Source of the DNA: Bacteroidota bacterium
Lineage (GTDB): Bacteria; Bacteroidota; Bacteroidia; UKL13-3
Assembly: GCA_027482225.1 (NCBI GenBank)
Contig: JAIXWD010000023.1
Coordinates: 110,480-174,479 of the forward strand
DNA length: 64,000 nt
Reading direction: 5' to 3'
The stretch's first letter is position 1. Each line of letters begins with the position of its first letter. The notes beneath the pieces are model-generated. The model saw only the letters and a program-made list of their open reading frames with translations, did not search any database and was not told where the DNA came from. This document shows, piece by piece, positions 31,129-40,553 of the stretch. The position numbers were made by a program, and so were the translations under genes.

Positions 31129-32088
31129 TTAAGCCTCAGCAGGCGCATGTTTTGCAGCTAAATAACGCTCGGCATCTAGTGCAGCCATACAGCCTGAACC
31201 TGCAGCAGTAACCGCTTGACGGTATATTTTATCTTGTGCATCACCACAAGCAAACACACCTTCAACATTTGTTTTGCTACTACCCGGAATGGTTTTTATG
31301 TATCCAGTTTCGTCCATGTCAATAAAAGGTTTAAACACATCAGTATTTGGTTTATGACCGATGGCCACAAAGAATCCTTGTATTACGTATTCTGTTTTTT
31401 CTCCGGTTACATTGTTTTTAATACGCATACCTTCTACTTTTTTATCACCCAAAATTTCATCGGTTTCGCTGTTAAACAATACCTCAATATTTGGTGTGTT
31501 CATTACACGGTGTTGCATAGCTTTCGATGCACGGAATTGATCCTTGCGCACTATCATAGTTACCTTATTACAAATTTTTGCTAAGTAACTTGCTTCTTCG
31601 CAAGAAGTATCACCTGCGCCAACAATGGCTACATCTTTTCCTCTAAAAAAGAAACCATCACAAACTGCGCAAGCAGAAACACCATAGCCATTTAATTTTT
31701 CTTCGCTAGGTATACCTAACCATTTGGCTGATGCGCCTGTTGAAATGATGATCGTGTCGGCTGTCATTTCTTTGGTTTCGTCAACCACCACTTTATAAGG
31801 AGGTTTACCGCTAAAATCAACAGCAGTTACCATTCCGTAACGCACATCTGCGCCTAAACGCTCGGCTTGTTTACGGAAGTTTTCCATCATTTCAGGTCCC
31901 ATAATACCATCTGGATAGCCAGGGTAATTTTCTACATCAGTAGTTATGGTTAATTGTCCGCCTGGTTGCATACCTGCATAAACTACAGGTTTCATATCAG
32001 CACGAGCAGCGTAAATTGCCGCAGTGTAGCCGGCAGGACCGCTGCCAATAATTAGGCACTCTAGGTGTTCGGTGTTATTTGTTGTCAT
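31129..32088 (-). CDS. trxB: thioredoxin-disulfide reductase
   Basis: A 319-residue flavoprotein. It has the FAD motif IIGSGPAGYTAAIYAARAD, the redox-active pair in ACAVCDGFFF (CxxC), the NADPH-binding VAIVGAGDTSCEEA and the C-terminal ACGDAQDKIYRQAVTAAGSG. It reduces thioredoxin with NADPH in the cytoplasm. Its stop is 9 bp before the ytxJ start, so the two redox genes are likely one leftward unit. Confidence 0.96.
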   Translation of the reverse strand: MTTNNTEHLECLIIGSGPAGYTAAIYAARADMKPVVYAGMQPGGQLTITTDVENYPGYPDGIMGPEMMENFRKQAERLGADVRYGMVTAVDFSGKPPYKVVVDETKEMTADTIIISTGASAKWLGIPSEEKLNGYGVSACAVCDGFFFRGKDVAIVGAGDTSCEEASYLAKICNKVTMIVRKDQFRASKAMQHRVMNTPNIEVLFNSETDEILGDKKVEGMRIKNNVTGEKTEYVIQGFFVAIGHKPNTDVFKPFIDMDETGYIKTIPGSSKTNVEGVFACGDAQDKIYRQAVTAAGSGCMAALDAERYLAAKHAPAEA

Positions 32089-32250
32089 GGTAATAAATTA
32101 AATTCTTTTAAGTTTGATTTTACAAAGTTAAGGCCAAATGCATCAACCTTTATCCAACATTTTCTAACAATAACAATACTCTGATAAACATCATAAGTAT
32201 TGGTTATTATATTTAGGTTTTAAGCCTAGTTAATGCTACAAAGTCGGATT

Positions 32251-33495
32251 CTATTCTGTTTCGTATATTATTAAACCTGTTCTTAACTTCGGTTCAATCC
32301 AAGTTGATTTTGGTGGCATAATTAAGTTGTTTTCTGCTACAGTCTTTACTTCCTCTACTGTGGTTTTGTATAAAGTTATACCCAAGTCAAACTCTTTATT
32401 ATCGATGGTTTCTTGCAATGTTAAAATGCCTTTACTTCCGTCTAAAAACGATAAACGTTTATCTGTTTTACTGTCTTTTATTTGAAAAATACGTTTCAAT
32501 AAAAAATCTTCTACTATACTTACATCTAGTTTGGCTAATATACCATCCAGTGTTGATATCATTTCAGGTTTAAGTTTCAATAAATAAGCAGTATGGTTAA
32601 AATATAAACCAAATTCTTTTGGTTTTAGTGGTTGAACCGGAAGATTTCCGCTTGGTATCACCTCAAAATATTCGCTTACTTGCTGAATAAATTCGGGTTT
32701 ATTTACCAATTCATCTTTAACCAAACGGTGGTATTCAAAAATGTGAAGTTTTGATGCAGGGATTAAACACACTGGAAAATAATTAAATAATTCTTCTCCC
32801 TTATACAAAGGTTCAGCAGTTCTTTTATAATCGCAATATGCCGAAGATCCTGCGCTTCGGTGATGTCCATCGGCTATGTATAAGTATGGTATTTTTTCAA
32901 ATTCCTCACGTATGGTATCGATGTCTTCTTTTTTACTTACTACCCAAAGGTTGTGCTTTAACTGATCGGCACTAATAAAGTTATATTCTGGAACATGGTT
33001 TTCTATATAATGTTCCATCAATGCATCAATTTTATCTGAGTCTTGGTAAGTTAACAATACCGGGTTGCCCAATTGCTTAAACCAACGGATGTGATCAGCT
33101 AACTCGTTTTGTTTCTCTGTAAGGGTATTCTCGTGTTTTAAAATAATATTGTTGTTGTAGTCATCAACACTTGCAGCAGCAATAATTCCTGTATAGGCGT
33201 TACTTCCTTTTATAACGCGGTATATATAATATGAGTCATTTTCGTCTTTAATAAACCAACTCTCTTTTTTAAATTTAGCTAAATAATCTAGCCCAATTGG
33301 AAAATGTTTTTCAGGGTTTTTCTTTTCGTTTTTAAAATGTAAATAAGGCTTAACTACATGCAAATAACTATATGGGTTACTTTGTAGTTCTTGGTATGAT
33401 TTTTCTCTGTTTCCCGAATCATATGATGGCGCGGATACTTGAGCCACTTTGTCTCGAGAAGGTCGTAATGCTTTAAAAGGTTTTACTATTGCCAT
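32251..33495 (-). CDS. DUF1015 family protein
   Basis: A 414-residue protein with the DUF1015 features: ALRPSRDKVAQVSAPSYD near the start, YIADGHHRSAGSSAY and FPVCLIPASKLHIFEYHR. The biochemical role is not established. It commonly follows serC and serA in Bacteroidota, as here, which links it loosely to serine metabolism. A terminator lies between it and serA, so it may have its own transcript. Confidence 0.9.
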   Translation of the reverse strand: MAIVKPFKALRPSRDKVAQVSAPSYDSGNREKSYQELQSNPYSYLHVVKPYLHFKNEKKNPEKHFPIGLDYLAKFKKESWFIKDENDSYYIYRVIKGSNAYTGIIAAASVDDYNNNIILKHENTLTEKQNELADHIRWFKQLGNPVLLTYQDSDKIDALMEHYIENHVPEYNFISADQLKHNLWVVSKKEDIDTIREEFEKIPYLYIADGHHRSAGSSAYCDYKRTAEPLYKGEELFNYFPVCLIPASKLHIFEYHRLVKDELVNKPEFIQQVSEYFEVIPSGNLPVQPLKPKEFGLYFNHTAYLLKLKPEMISTLDGILAKLDVSIVEDFLLKRIFQIKDSKTDKRLSFLDGSKGILTLQETIDNKEFDLGITLYKTTVEEVKTVAENNLIMPPKSTWIEPKLRTGLIIYETE

Positions 33496-33590
33496 GTTTC
33501 AATTTTATTCAGCTTCATATCTTATTTGCGAATTAATGGTTATTTTTTAAATAATGCTTATTCAATTTATTTTAATGAAATTACTAAACA

Positions 33591-33620
33591 AAAAAAGCAC
33601 AAATTATTTTGTGCTTTTTT
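33591..33620 (-). terminator. terminator downstream of serA
   Basis: GCACAAA (33597-33603) pairs with TTTGTGC (33608-33614) across TTAT, with A and T runs on the two sides. It works for the leftward serC-serA transcript and would separate DUF1015. Confidence 0.85.
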
Positions 33621-33639
33621 AATAGGTATCGAAATATTA

Positions 33640-34602
33640 CTATTTAAAAAACTCAATTACTTTTTCAGCTAATTCAATACCAATGCGGTTTTGAGCTTCA
33701 ATTGTACTGCCGCCAATATGTGGACTTAAACTTACATGTTCGTGTTGTAAAATCGCCATGTTTACCGGTGGTTCTTTTTCAAACACATCTAAACCTGCAA
33801 AAGCAACTTGTCCGCTGTTTAATGCAGCCAATAGGTCTGTCTCACTAATCACACCACCACGTGAACAGTTAATCAATCCTACTCCTTTTTTCATTTTTGC
33901 CATTTTATTAGCATCAATAATAGCTTTGTCACCTTCATTAAAAGGTACATGGAAAGTAATAAAATCAGAGTGGGTAATTACCGACTCTTCACTAACAGTG
34001 TTAATAGAAACTTTAATGCGAGAATTTTCTCCCAAAGCAGGTAAATTTAAACTTAAATCTAAATTGCTTACATAGGGGTCGAAAGCCAAAACCTTCATAC
34101 CTAAACCAATGGCTATTTTTGCAACCTCTTGGCCAATTCTACCAAAGCCATAAACACCCATTGTTTTGCCTTGTAACTCAAAACCATTACTGGCAATTTT
34201 CTTTAAATTGCCAAATTCGGTATTGCCATTTTCGGGCATTACTCGATTGGTAATTTGTATAAAACGTGAGCCACTAAAAATGTGTGCAAATACCAGTTCA
34301 GCAACCGAAACACTTGAAGATGCAGGAGTGTTAATTACTGCAATGCCTTTGTTTTTTGCATAAGCCACATCAATGTTGTCCATGCCTACACCGCCTCTTC
34401 CAATCAATTTTAAATTAGGACAAGCATCAATTAAATCTTTACGAACTTTTGTTGCACTTCGCACCAAAATGCCATCATAATTATTTAACTCGCTAGCTAA
34501 ATTCTCTTGACCGATTTTATTGGTATCAACAACAAAACCTGCTGTTTCCAAAATCTTTTTTCCGTTGGCATCAATGCCATCATTCGCTAATATTTTTATC
34601 AT
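33640..34602 (-). CDS. serA: D-3-phosphoglycerate dehydrogenase, short form
   Basis: A 320-residue D-isomer-specific dehydrogenase with NAD motif GVYGFGRIGQEVAKIA, the catalytic Arg in LINCSRGGVISE, the Glu in LDVFEKEPP and the His in SPHIGGSTIEAQNRIG. No ACT regulatory domain is present, so it is the short feedback-insensitive type. It makes 3-phosphohydroxypyruvate, which SerC (29 bp upstream) transaminates, giving the first two steps of serine synthesis in one operon. Confidence 0.9.
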   Translation of the reverse strand: MIKILANDGIDANGKKILETAGFVVDTNKIGQENLASELNNYDGILVRSATKVRKDLIDACPNLKLIGRGGVGMDNIDVAYAKNKGIAVINTPASSSVSVAELVFAHIFSGSRFIQITNRVMPENGNTEFGNLKKIASNGFELQGKTMGVYGFGRIGQEVAKIAIGLGMKVLAFDPYVSNLDLSLNLPALGENSRIKVSINTVSEESVITHSDFITFHVPFNEGDKAIIDANKMAKMKKGVGLINCSRGGVISETDLLAALNSGQVAFAGLDVFEKEPPVNMAILQHEHVSLSPHIGGSTIEAQNRIGIELAEKVIEFFK

Positions 34603-34631
34603 TTACGTTTCTTATTCTAAATATAAATTAA

Positions 34632-35708
34632 TCAAGCTTTCATTTTTTCAAACTCTTGCATTGCATCAACCAAAAATTGTACACTTTCTAATTCTAATGC
34701 GTTATATAAGCTTGCACGTAAACCACCAACTGAACGGTGACCTTTTAAACCACTTAAGTTTTTAGCTTCACAGAATTTTAAAAATTCAGCTTCGTAATCT
34801 TTATTCGTAAGTACAAAGTTAACATTCATACGGCTGCGGTCTTCTATATCAACTGTGCCTGTAAATAAGCTGTTACGGTCAATTTCGTTGTATAATAAGT
34901 CTGCTTTTGCTTTGTTGCGCGCTTCCATAGACTCTAATCCAATTTCTTTAATCCATCGTAAAGTATGCATACAAACAAATATGGCAAATACACTTGGAGT
35001 GTTGTACATACTGTCGTTATCAATATGCACTTTATAATCAAGCATAGTAGGTAATTTTTTGGTTACCCTTTTTTCTAGGAAAGATTTTTTTATGATAACT
35101 AAAGTTGTGCCTGCTGGACCCATGTTCTTTTGCGCACCAGCATAAATCATATCAAACTGGTTGGCATCGAAAGGACGGCTGAAAATATCCGAGCTCATGT
35201 CACAAATTAATGGTACTCCATTGGTGTTTGGGAAATCAAACATCTCTGTTCCATATATGGTGTTATTACTTGTACAGTGAAAATATTTAGCGTCTGCAGG
35301 TATTGCATAGTCTTTAGGTAAATAGCTGTAGTTTTTGTCTTCGCTGCTTGCAACAACATTAACATGACCAAATAATTTGGCTTCTTTAATGGCTCTTGAA
35401 GCCCAAACACCGGTATTGGTGTATGCTGCAGTATCGCCTTCATTTAACCAATTCATTGGTATCATATCAAACTGTAAACTGGCTCCGCCTTGTAAAAATA
35501 TAACAGCGTATTCATCGCTAAGTTTTAATATATCTTTAACTAATTGAGTGGCTTCAGCAACTACAGCTTCATATTCTTTGCTTCGATGACTTACTTCGAT
35601 TAATGACAAACCAGTACCCGCAAAATTTTGAAGTGCTGCTATAGATGCATCAATGGCTGATTGAGGTAAAATGGCCGGTCCGGCCGAAAAATTGTGTATT
35701 TTGCTCAT
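34632..35708 (-). CDS. serC: phosphoserine aminotransferase
   Basis: A 358-residue PLP enzyme: HNFSAGPAILPQSAIDAS at the start, the substrate region EVSHRSKEYEAV, and the PLP lysine in YAGAQKNMGPAG. It converts 3-phosphohydroxypyruvate plus glutamate to phosphoserine. The length is normal. It is the first gene of the leftward serine operon. Confidence 0.97.
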   Translation of the reverse strand: MSKIHNFSAGPAILPQSAIDASIAALQNFAGTGLSLIEVSHRSKEYEAVVAEATQLVKDILKLSDEYAVIFLQGGASLQFDMIPMNWLNEGDTAAYTNTGVWASRAIKEAKLFGHVNVVASSEDKNYSYLPKDYAIPADAKYFHCTSNNTIYGTEMFDFPNTNGVPLICDMSSDIFSRPFDANQFDMIYAGAQKNMGPAGTTLVIIKKSFLEKRVTKKLPTMLDYKVHIDNDSMYNTPSVFAIFVCMHTLRWIKEIGLESMEARNKAKADLLYNEIDRNSLFTGTVDIEDRSRMNVNFVLTNKDYEAEFLKFCEAKNLSGLKGHRSVGGLRASLYNALELESVQFLVDAMQEFEKMKA

Positions 35709-35788
35709 AATAAATAGTTTTAGTGAAGCTTAATTTGCTGCGAAATTATAAGTATTAATCCCGAAAAAACTAATTATACAATAAATAA

Positions 35789-35817
35789 TTTGTCAAAGTT
35801 AGTTTTCGTTACTTTTG
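35789..35817 (+). promoter_or_regulatory. probable Bacteroidota-type promoter
   Basis: TTTG at 35789-35792 and TACTTTTG (TAnnTTTG) at 35810-35817 with a 17-nt spacer, slightly shorter than the usual 19. It lies 24 nt before the chosen ATG at 35842, and an in-frame TTG at 35815 lies inside this element, which argues against that TTG as the start. Confidence 0.5.
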
Positions 35818-35841
35818 TGGTTTAATTTGGCAAATAGAAAC

Positions 35842-36459
35842 ATGAGTTTTAAAAATTGGTTTTTAATAATAAATATCTGCCTATCAAACGTGGTGTTTGC
35901 TCAGCGTAAATTGGAACAAATAGATCCTGAAAAAAAAGATGAACAACAAAAACAAGAAGCTCAAAAAGCAGCAAACAGAAATACTAAACCTGATTGGATG
36001 GATAAGGTTTCATTTGGTGGTAATATAGGTGGTAACATTGCCAGTTGGGGTTCCTTTTTTGTGGCTCAACCCATGGCATTGTATCGTTTTACTGATATGA
36101 CTATGGCTGGGGTTGGTGGAACTTATATGTATTCGTCAAGAAATTATCAAACTACTTTAGGTCAAAAATTAACATTGTCTGATAATATTTATGGTCTTAA
36201 TATTTTTGCTCGTCAGCTATTGTTTGAAACAGTATTTGCTCATGTTGAATACAATCCTTTAAATTTTAGTATATTCAACTCAACAACTGGTGATAGCAGA
36301 AGAAATTGGGTAAACGCATTTTATATAGGTGGTGGAGTTAATCAATCTGTATCAGATAGATCAAGTATATATATTATGATTTTGTATGATTTATTGCACG
36401 ATTCAAATAGAAGTTTCCGACAAACCCCATTTGATTTCAGAACAGGATTTTTCTTTTAA
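35842..36459 (+). CDS. outer-membrane-type protein of unknown function
   Basis: A 205-residue protein with signal peptide (NWFLIINICLSNVVFAQ). After a charged Gln/Lys-rich segment (residues 20-45) come repeated amphipathic strands (DKVSFGGNIGGNIASWGSFF, MTMAGVGGTYMYSS, NAFYIGGGVNQSV) and a C-terminal TPFDFRTGFFF with terminal Phe, as in beta-barrels. I do not recognise a specific family. It abuts the convergent rhomboid gene with no gap. Confidence 0.7.
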   Translation: MSFKNWFLIINICLSNVVFAQRKLEQIDPEKKDEQQKQEAQKAANRNTKPDWMDKVSFGGNIGGNIASWGSFFVAQPMALYRFTDMTMAGVGGTYMYSSRNYQTTLGQKLTLSDNIYGLNIFARQLLFETVFAHVEYNPLNFSIFNSTTGDSRRNWVNAFYIGGGVNQSVSDRSSIYIMILYDLLHDSNRSFRQTPFDFRTGFFF

Positions 36460-37068
36460 CTAGAAGGCTTTTACCAATTCGTAAATAAAAATATTGATCA
36501 CTTTTGGTTTCAAGGCAAGTGTAAATAAAATACCATAAAGTGCCCCATAAAAATGCGCTTCATGGTTAATGTTATCATTTTGTTTTTTACTCATATAATA
36601 GCTATACCCCAAATATATAATTCCTAATAGGATTCCAGGTAAACCAATTATTCCATACAAGTAAATTTTATTAAATGGATTAAATAATATGCTTGTGAAA
36701 ACTACTGCACTTACCGCACCACTAGCACCCAATGCATTGTAGCTACTTTTGTTTTGGTATTTATAAAGGGTTGATAAGTTTGCTGCGAAAATAGAGGACA
36801 TATAAAGCAACAAAAACACCCAATTGCTGTATATTCCAAAATGTAATGAGTAATAATTTTCTACAGCTCTACCAAAGCTTAGCATAACAAACATATTTAC
36901 AAATAGGTGTAAAAAATCAGCATGCTGAAAACCACTTGTAACCATACGGTACCAATCATTGTGGTGTTTCACCAAATAAGGGTTGAAGATAAGTTTCGCA
37001 TGTAAGTTGTGATTATAAAAACAAATCAAACTAATAATTACTGTTGCAAGAATTATGTAAATTGTCAT
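36460..37068 (-). CDS. rhomboid family intramembrane serine protease
   Basis: A 202-residue six-helix membrane protein. The catalytic serine is in GASGAVSAVVF and the histidine in NHEAHFYGALYGILF. The first part has FQHADFLHLFVNMFVMLSFG, typical of rhomboid helix 2. It cleaves membrane helices within the inner membrane; substrates are unknown. Confidence 0.9.
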   Translation of the reverse strand: MTIYIILATVIISLICFYNHNLHAKLIFNPYLVKHHNDWYRMVTSGFQHADFLHLFVNMFVMLSFGRAVENYYSLHFGIYSNWVFLLLYMSSIFAANLSTLYKYQNKSSYNALGASGAVSAVVFTSILFNPFNKIYLYGIIGLPGILLGIIYLGYSYYMSKKQNDNINHEAHFYGALYGILFTLALKPKVINIFIYELVKAF

Positions 37069-37091
37069 ACAGATTTATTTATTTTTGACCA

Positions 37092-37613
37092 ATGCTAAAA
37101 ATTGGAATATTATCGGATTCGCACGGTTATATACCGCCACAATTATATGATTTTTTTAAGAACTGTGATGAAATTTGGCATGCAGGTGATTGGGGTGATA
37201 TGCAAACATACTTGCAACTAAAATCATTTAAACCACTAAGAACAGTTTGGGGTAATATTGATGACAAAGATTTAAGAATGGAAATGCCCGAATATAATAT
37301 ATTTAATATAGAAGAATTATCGGTATTGATTATGCATATTGGCGGTTATCCGGATAGATACACTAACCGTTGCTTAGAGTTAATTAAAGCAAACAGACCA
37401 GATATTATGGTTTGCGGACATTCTCATATTTTAAAGGTAATGCGCGATAAAAAATATGGTTTGATGCATTTTAACCCTGGAGCATGTGGTAAAAAAGGTT
37501 TTCATTCGCTTTGTACAGCAATAAGATTAGAAATTGATGGAAAAATTATGTGTAATTTAGAAGTGTGGGAAATGCCCAAACAAATAACAATTAATCAACT
37601 AGATTTAAGCTAA
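37092..37613 (+). CDS. metallophosphoesterase (YfcE/MJ0936 type)
   Basis: A 173-residue binuclear-metal phosphodiesterase with all motifs: ILSDSHGY, HAGDWGD, VWGNIDD and VCGHSHIL, plus MHFNPGACGKKGFHS. It hydrolyses phosphodiesters in the cytoplasm; the natural substrate is unknown. It is divergent from the rhomboid gene with only 23 bp between the starts. Confidence 0.92.
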   Translation: MLKIGILSDSHGYIPPQLYDFFKNCDEIWHAGDWGDMQTYLQLKSFKPLRTVWGNIDDKDLRMEMPEYNIFNIEELSVLIMHIGGYPDRYTNRCLELIKANRPDIMVCGHSHILKVMRDKKYGLMHFNPGACGKKGFHSLCTAIRLEIDGKIMCNLEVWEMPKQITINQLDLS

Positions 37614-37761
37614 TAACCTGATTTATAACTGCAGTATGTAAAACGTAACTCGCTGATAGCAAACTATAGTGCAACCAAATTTAAATTAGGGTTGTCTACC
37701 TAAAAAAAAAAAATTATTTTGCAACATTATAATTATTTCGAATAAGAAGAATATTCAAGCT

Positions 37762-40053
37762 ATGATAAAAAGAATACTTTTAGGAACTAGTGTATTAATA
37801 AGCGCATTTAGCGCTTACGCACAAAATGTTAAAGTATGTGGTACTGACCAATACCACGAAGAGCAAAAAGCGTTAAATCCTGATTTAAAAGCTGCTGAAG
37901 CTCAGGCTATGGCAGTTTGGAACGCATACAAACATTCTGATGAATACCGAATCGCATTAGGTAAGTCTCAAAAGAAATCGTCTGCACCTAAATATATTAT
38001 TCCAGTAGTGGTTCATGTGTTTTATGGTAGCCCAGGTTCAAGTGATAATATCAGTGATGCACAGATTCAAAGCGAAATTGCTACACTAAACAAAAGTTTT
38101 AGAAACTTAAATTCTGATACCGTAAACAGAAGAAAAGGTGAAATAAATGGTGTGCCTTTTGATTTTAAACAAACAGCAGGAGATGCGGAAATTGAATTTC
38201 GTTTGGCTCGCAAAGATCCTAATGGCAATTGTACCAATGGTATTGTTCGTGTTCAATCTGCTAATTTTGCGGATGGCAACGATAACCTAAAAAGGACCAG
38301 TGTTTGGGATACTAAACGTTACTTTAATATGTGGGTTGTTAATAGTATTAACAGAGGACCTGGATTAGCTGTTGCAGGTTACGCTCAGTTTCCATTTTTT
38401 GCGGGAGGTGCTTGGTCTGCTCTAACCGATGGTATCATGGTAATCAATCGTGAGTTTGGAAATGTAGGAACATCTTCTCCTGGTCAAACACCTAACGTTA
38501 CAACAACAACTCACGAAGCTGGACATTGGTTAGGCTTATTCCATCCATTCCAAGCGCAAGATTCTTGTGAAAGTGAAAATGATGGCATAGATGATACCCC
38601 TCCAACATTTTTCAATCCTACAACTACTGAGCCTCTGAGAAATCGTTGCAATATTCCTTCATTCAATACTTGTAATAATGATAAGTATCCAATCACTATT
38701 AGTGATACTATAATCAACAATAATGACACAACTATTATTAAAAGAGATTCATTAATTGCATGGGACAGACCTGATATGCAAGAGAATTTTATGGATTATT
38801 TTATTGGTAATTGTGCAAGTAATATGTTTACCAGACAGCAAATTGCACGTATGCACAAGTGTATTGAATTATACCGCAGACAGATGGTTTCACAAGAAAA
38901 TTTAATTGCAACAGGTGTTTTAGATCCTGTTACTGCATGTGCACCTGTACCTGCTTTTGGAATTAATGTGAATAATTTAGTTGCATACGAGCGCCAAGCT
39001 TGTGTTGGAACAGAAATTAATTTTGTTGATCTATCATACAATGGAACAGCAGGGACTGCATTTGAGTGGAATTTTGGAGAAGGTGCCAATCCTCAAACTT
39101 CAACAGCTAAAAATCCTACAGGTGTTATTTACAACAATGCAGGAAATAAAACCATCACACTAAAAGTTACCAATGCTGCTGGATCATCAACAAAAGTCTT
39201 TGAAAATGCTCTTTTAATTTCTGCTTCACAATCATTGAACGAATCTGCATACAATTATGATTATCCAACGGTAGCAGATGGATGGATTTTTAAAGGTGAT
39301 GCAATTAGAAAATGGGAAGAAACATCAAATGGTGTTTTTGCAGGCTACAAAGGCATTAAACTGAGAGGAAACAGTAACGCAATGACAGGAACTGCTTATT
39401 CAATTGTTTCTCCATCATTTAACTTCGAAAACACAACTAACCCATACATTAAGTTTAACTACGCATTTGCACCAAACATTACTACAGGTACTAATACTTC
39501 TTCTGATCAAATGGTTGTGCAATTCTCTGTTAATTGTGGATTATTTTGGTCAAATTTAAGAACTTTAAATGCTGCTGCATTACAAACTGTTCCGTCTCCA
39601 TTGTCCGCTTTAGTTGATTTTGTTCCAGTAAATCAATCACAATGGAAAGAAGTACTTGTTTCGGGGGCAACTATACCAAAAACTGCTAATGTTCGTTTCC
39701 GTATTAACTTCTTTAACGAAGGCGGTAATAACCTCTACATTGATAACATCTCCTTTGGTAAAAAAGTAGGTGTTGATGATTTGAATGCTAACGATATTAA
39801 CTTAACAGTTTATCCTAATCCATTTAATACAACAACTCAAATTAGTTATAACTTGCCTGCAGCGGCTCAAACAACTGTTGAGGTATACGATTTAATAGGT
39901 AAAAAAGTTGCCAACTTGTATAATGGCAAACAAAATGAAGGTGTTCAGCAATTAACTTTTGATAGAACAATATTTGGGTTAACAAATGGTATGTACTTTG
40001 TTAAAATAAAAGTTGGTGAATCAATTATTACCCAAAAAGTTATGGTTAACTAG
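37762..40053 (+). CDS. secreted M43 metalloprotease with PKD domain and T9SS tail
   Basis: A 763-residue protein with signal peptide (KRILLGTSVLISAFSAYAQ). The M43 (cytophagalysin/pappalysin) zinc site is THEAGHWLGLFHPF (HExxHxxGxxH), followed by the Met-turn region QENFMDYFIGNCASNMFT. A PKD-like domain lies around residues 400-475 (YNGTAGTAFEWNFGEGAN). A jelly-roll-like module follows, and the C-terminus is a T9SS sorting domain (LTVYPNPFNTTTQISY, VYDLIGKKV, LTNGMYFVKI). It is secreted by the type IX system and probably degrades extracellular protein. Confidence 0.92.
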   Translation: MIKRILLGTSVLISAFSAYAQNVKVCGTDQYHEEQKALNPDLKAAEAQAMAVWNAYKHSDEYRIALGKSQKKSSAPKYIIPVVVHVFYGSPGSSDNISDAQIQSEIATLNKSFRNLNSDTVNRRKGEINGVPFDFKQTAGDAEIEFRLARKDPNGNCTNGIVRVQSANFADGNDNLKRTSVWDTKRYFNMWVVNSINRGPGLAVAGYAQFPFFAGGAWSALTDGIMVINREFGNVGTSSPGQTPNVTTTTHEAGHWLGLFHPFQAQDSCESENDGIDDTPPTFFNPTTTEPLRNRCNIPSFNTCNNDKYPITISDTIINNNDTTIIKRDSLIAWDRPDMQENFMDYFIGNCASNMFTRQQIARMHKCIELYRRQMVSQENLIATGVLDPVTACAPVPAFGINVNNLVAYERQACVGTEINFVDLSYNGTAGTAFEWNFGEGANPQTSTAKNPTGVIYNNAGNKTITLKVTNAAGSSTKVFENALLISASQSLNESAYNYDYPTVADGWIFKGDAIRKWEETSNGVFAGYKGIKLRGNSNAMTGTAYSIVSPSFNFENTTNPYIKFNYAFAPNITTGTNTSSDQMVVQFSVNCGLFWSNLRTLNAAALQTVPSPLSALVDFVPVNQSQWKEVLVSGATIPKTANVRFRINFFNEGGNNLYIDNISFGKKVGVDDLNANDINLTVYPNPFNTTTQISYNLPAAAQTTVEVYDLIGKKVANLYNGKQNEGVQQLTFDRTIFGLTNGMYFVKIKVGESIITQKVMVN

Positions 40054-40082
40054 ATTTGATATAACTCCCCCTTTGAATTTTT

Positions 40083-40110
40083 AAAAAAGCCCGCAGTTGC
40101 GGGCTTTTTT
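40083..40110 (+). terminator. terminator of the M43 protease gene
   Basis: GCCCGCA (40089-40095) pairs with TGCGGGC (40098-40104), flanked by six As and six Ts. It lies 30 nt after the protease stop. Confidence 0.9.
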
Positions 40111-40160
40111 AGTTTTTTTATTTTGCTATTCAATGGCTTATCAATTTATTTTAAATATAA

Positions 40161-40191
40161 TTTGGAGATTACATCTCTAAACGTACTTTTG
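40161..40191 (+). promoter_or_regulatory. promoter of tRNA-Ser, perfect Bacteroidota consensus
   Basis: TTTG at 40161-40164, a 19-nt spacer, and TACTTTTG at 40184-40191, matching TTTG-N19-TAnnTTTG exactly. Transcription would start at about the tRNA 5' end (40196). Confidence 0.85.
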
Positions 40192-40195
40192 CAGT

Positions 40196-40283
40196 GGAGA
40201 GTTGGCAGAGTGGTCGAATGCGGCAGTCTTGAAAACTGTTGACTGTTACAGGTCCGGGGGTTCGAATCCCTCACTCTCCGCCA
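40196..40283 (+). tRNA. tRNA-Ser (TGA anticodon)
   Basis: The acceptor arms GGAGAGT (40196-40202) and ACTCTCC (40273-40279) pair fully, followed by discriminator G and an encoded CCA. The anticodon loop CTTGAAA gives TGA. A long variable arm (TTGACTGTTACAGG region) and a T arm GGGGGTTCGAATCCCTC are present, as expected for a class II serine tRNA. It is the integration site of the element to its right. Confidence 0.96.
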
Positions 40284-40305
40284 AGTGACTATCCAAAAAA
40301 GTCCA

Positions 40306-40339
40306 AAAGCGTCTAAATCAAGCATTTAGGCGCTTTTTT
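40306..40339 (+). terminator. terminator after tRNA-Ser
   Basis: AAAGCGTCTAAAT (40306-40318) pairs with ATTTAGGCGCTTT (40324-40336) with one G-T pair, then a T run. It lies just inside the element, so the tRNA now ends on a terminator supplied by, or retained at, the junction. Confidence 0.85.
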
Positions 40340-40395
40340 GTTTTAGTTCTGTTCTTAAAATGTATCAGTTTGTCTATACTTTGGGTTTCTAAGCG

Positions 40396-40427
40396 GGTTT
40401 CTTTTTAGAACGCCCTAAAAAGAAACC
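40396..40427. repeat. 13-bp perfect inverted repeat upstream of the integrase
   Basis: GGTTTCTTTTTAG (40396-40408) and CTAAAAAGAAACC (40415-40427) with a 6-nt spacer. A second GGGTTTCT lies just upstream at 40383-40390. The location between the attachment site and the integrase suggests binding sites for the integrase, an excision factor or a repressor. Confidence 0.6.
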
Positions 40428-40502
40428 AAGCAGTTAGACATTCTTGGATATAATAAGACTGAAATACAACGAGTTATGCGCGCTTTTTCTTCCTTAGAAA
40501 TG

Positions 40503-40510
40503 TAATTTTG
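40503..40510 (+). promoter_or_regulatory. probable -7 element of the integrase promoter
   Basis: TAATTTTG fits the Bacteroidota TAnnTTTG element and lies 43 nt before the integrase ATG. No clear TTTG is found 19 nt upstream, so this is tentative. Confidence 0.4.
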
Positions 40511-40553
40511 TAATCACAAATGGGGGGCACAATTATTAAAAAATTGCGCCAAT

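Noticed and set aside
35815..36459. Longer version of the outer-membrane protein starting at TTG 35815
   Set aside because: It would begin inside the promoter element and place nine polar residues before a complete signal peptide; ATG 35842 fits better.
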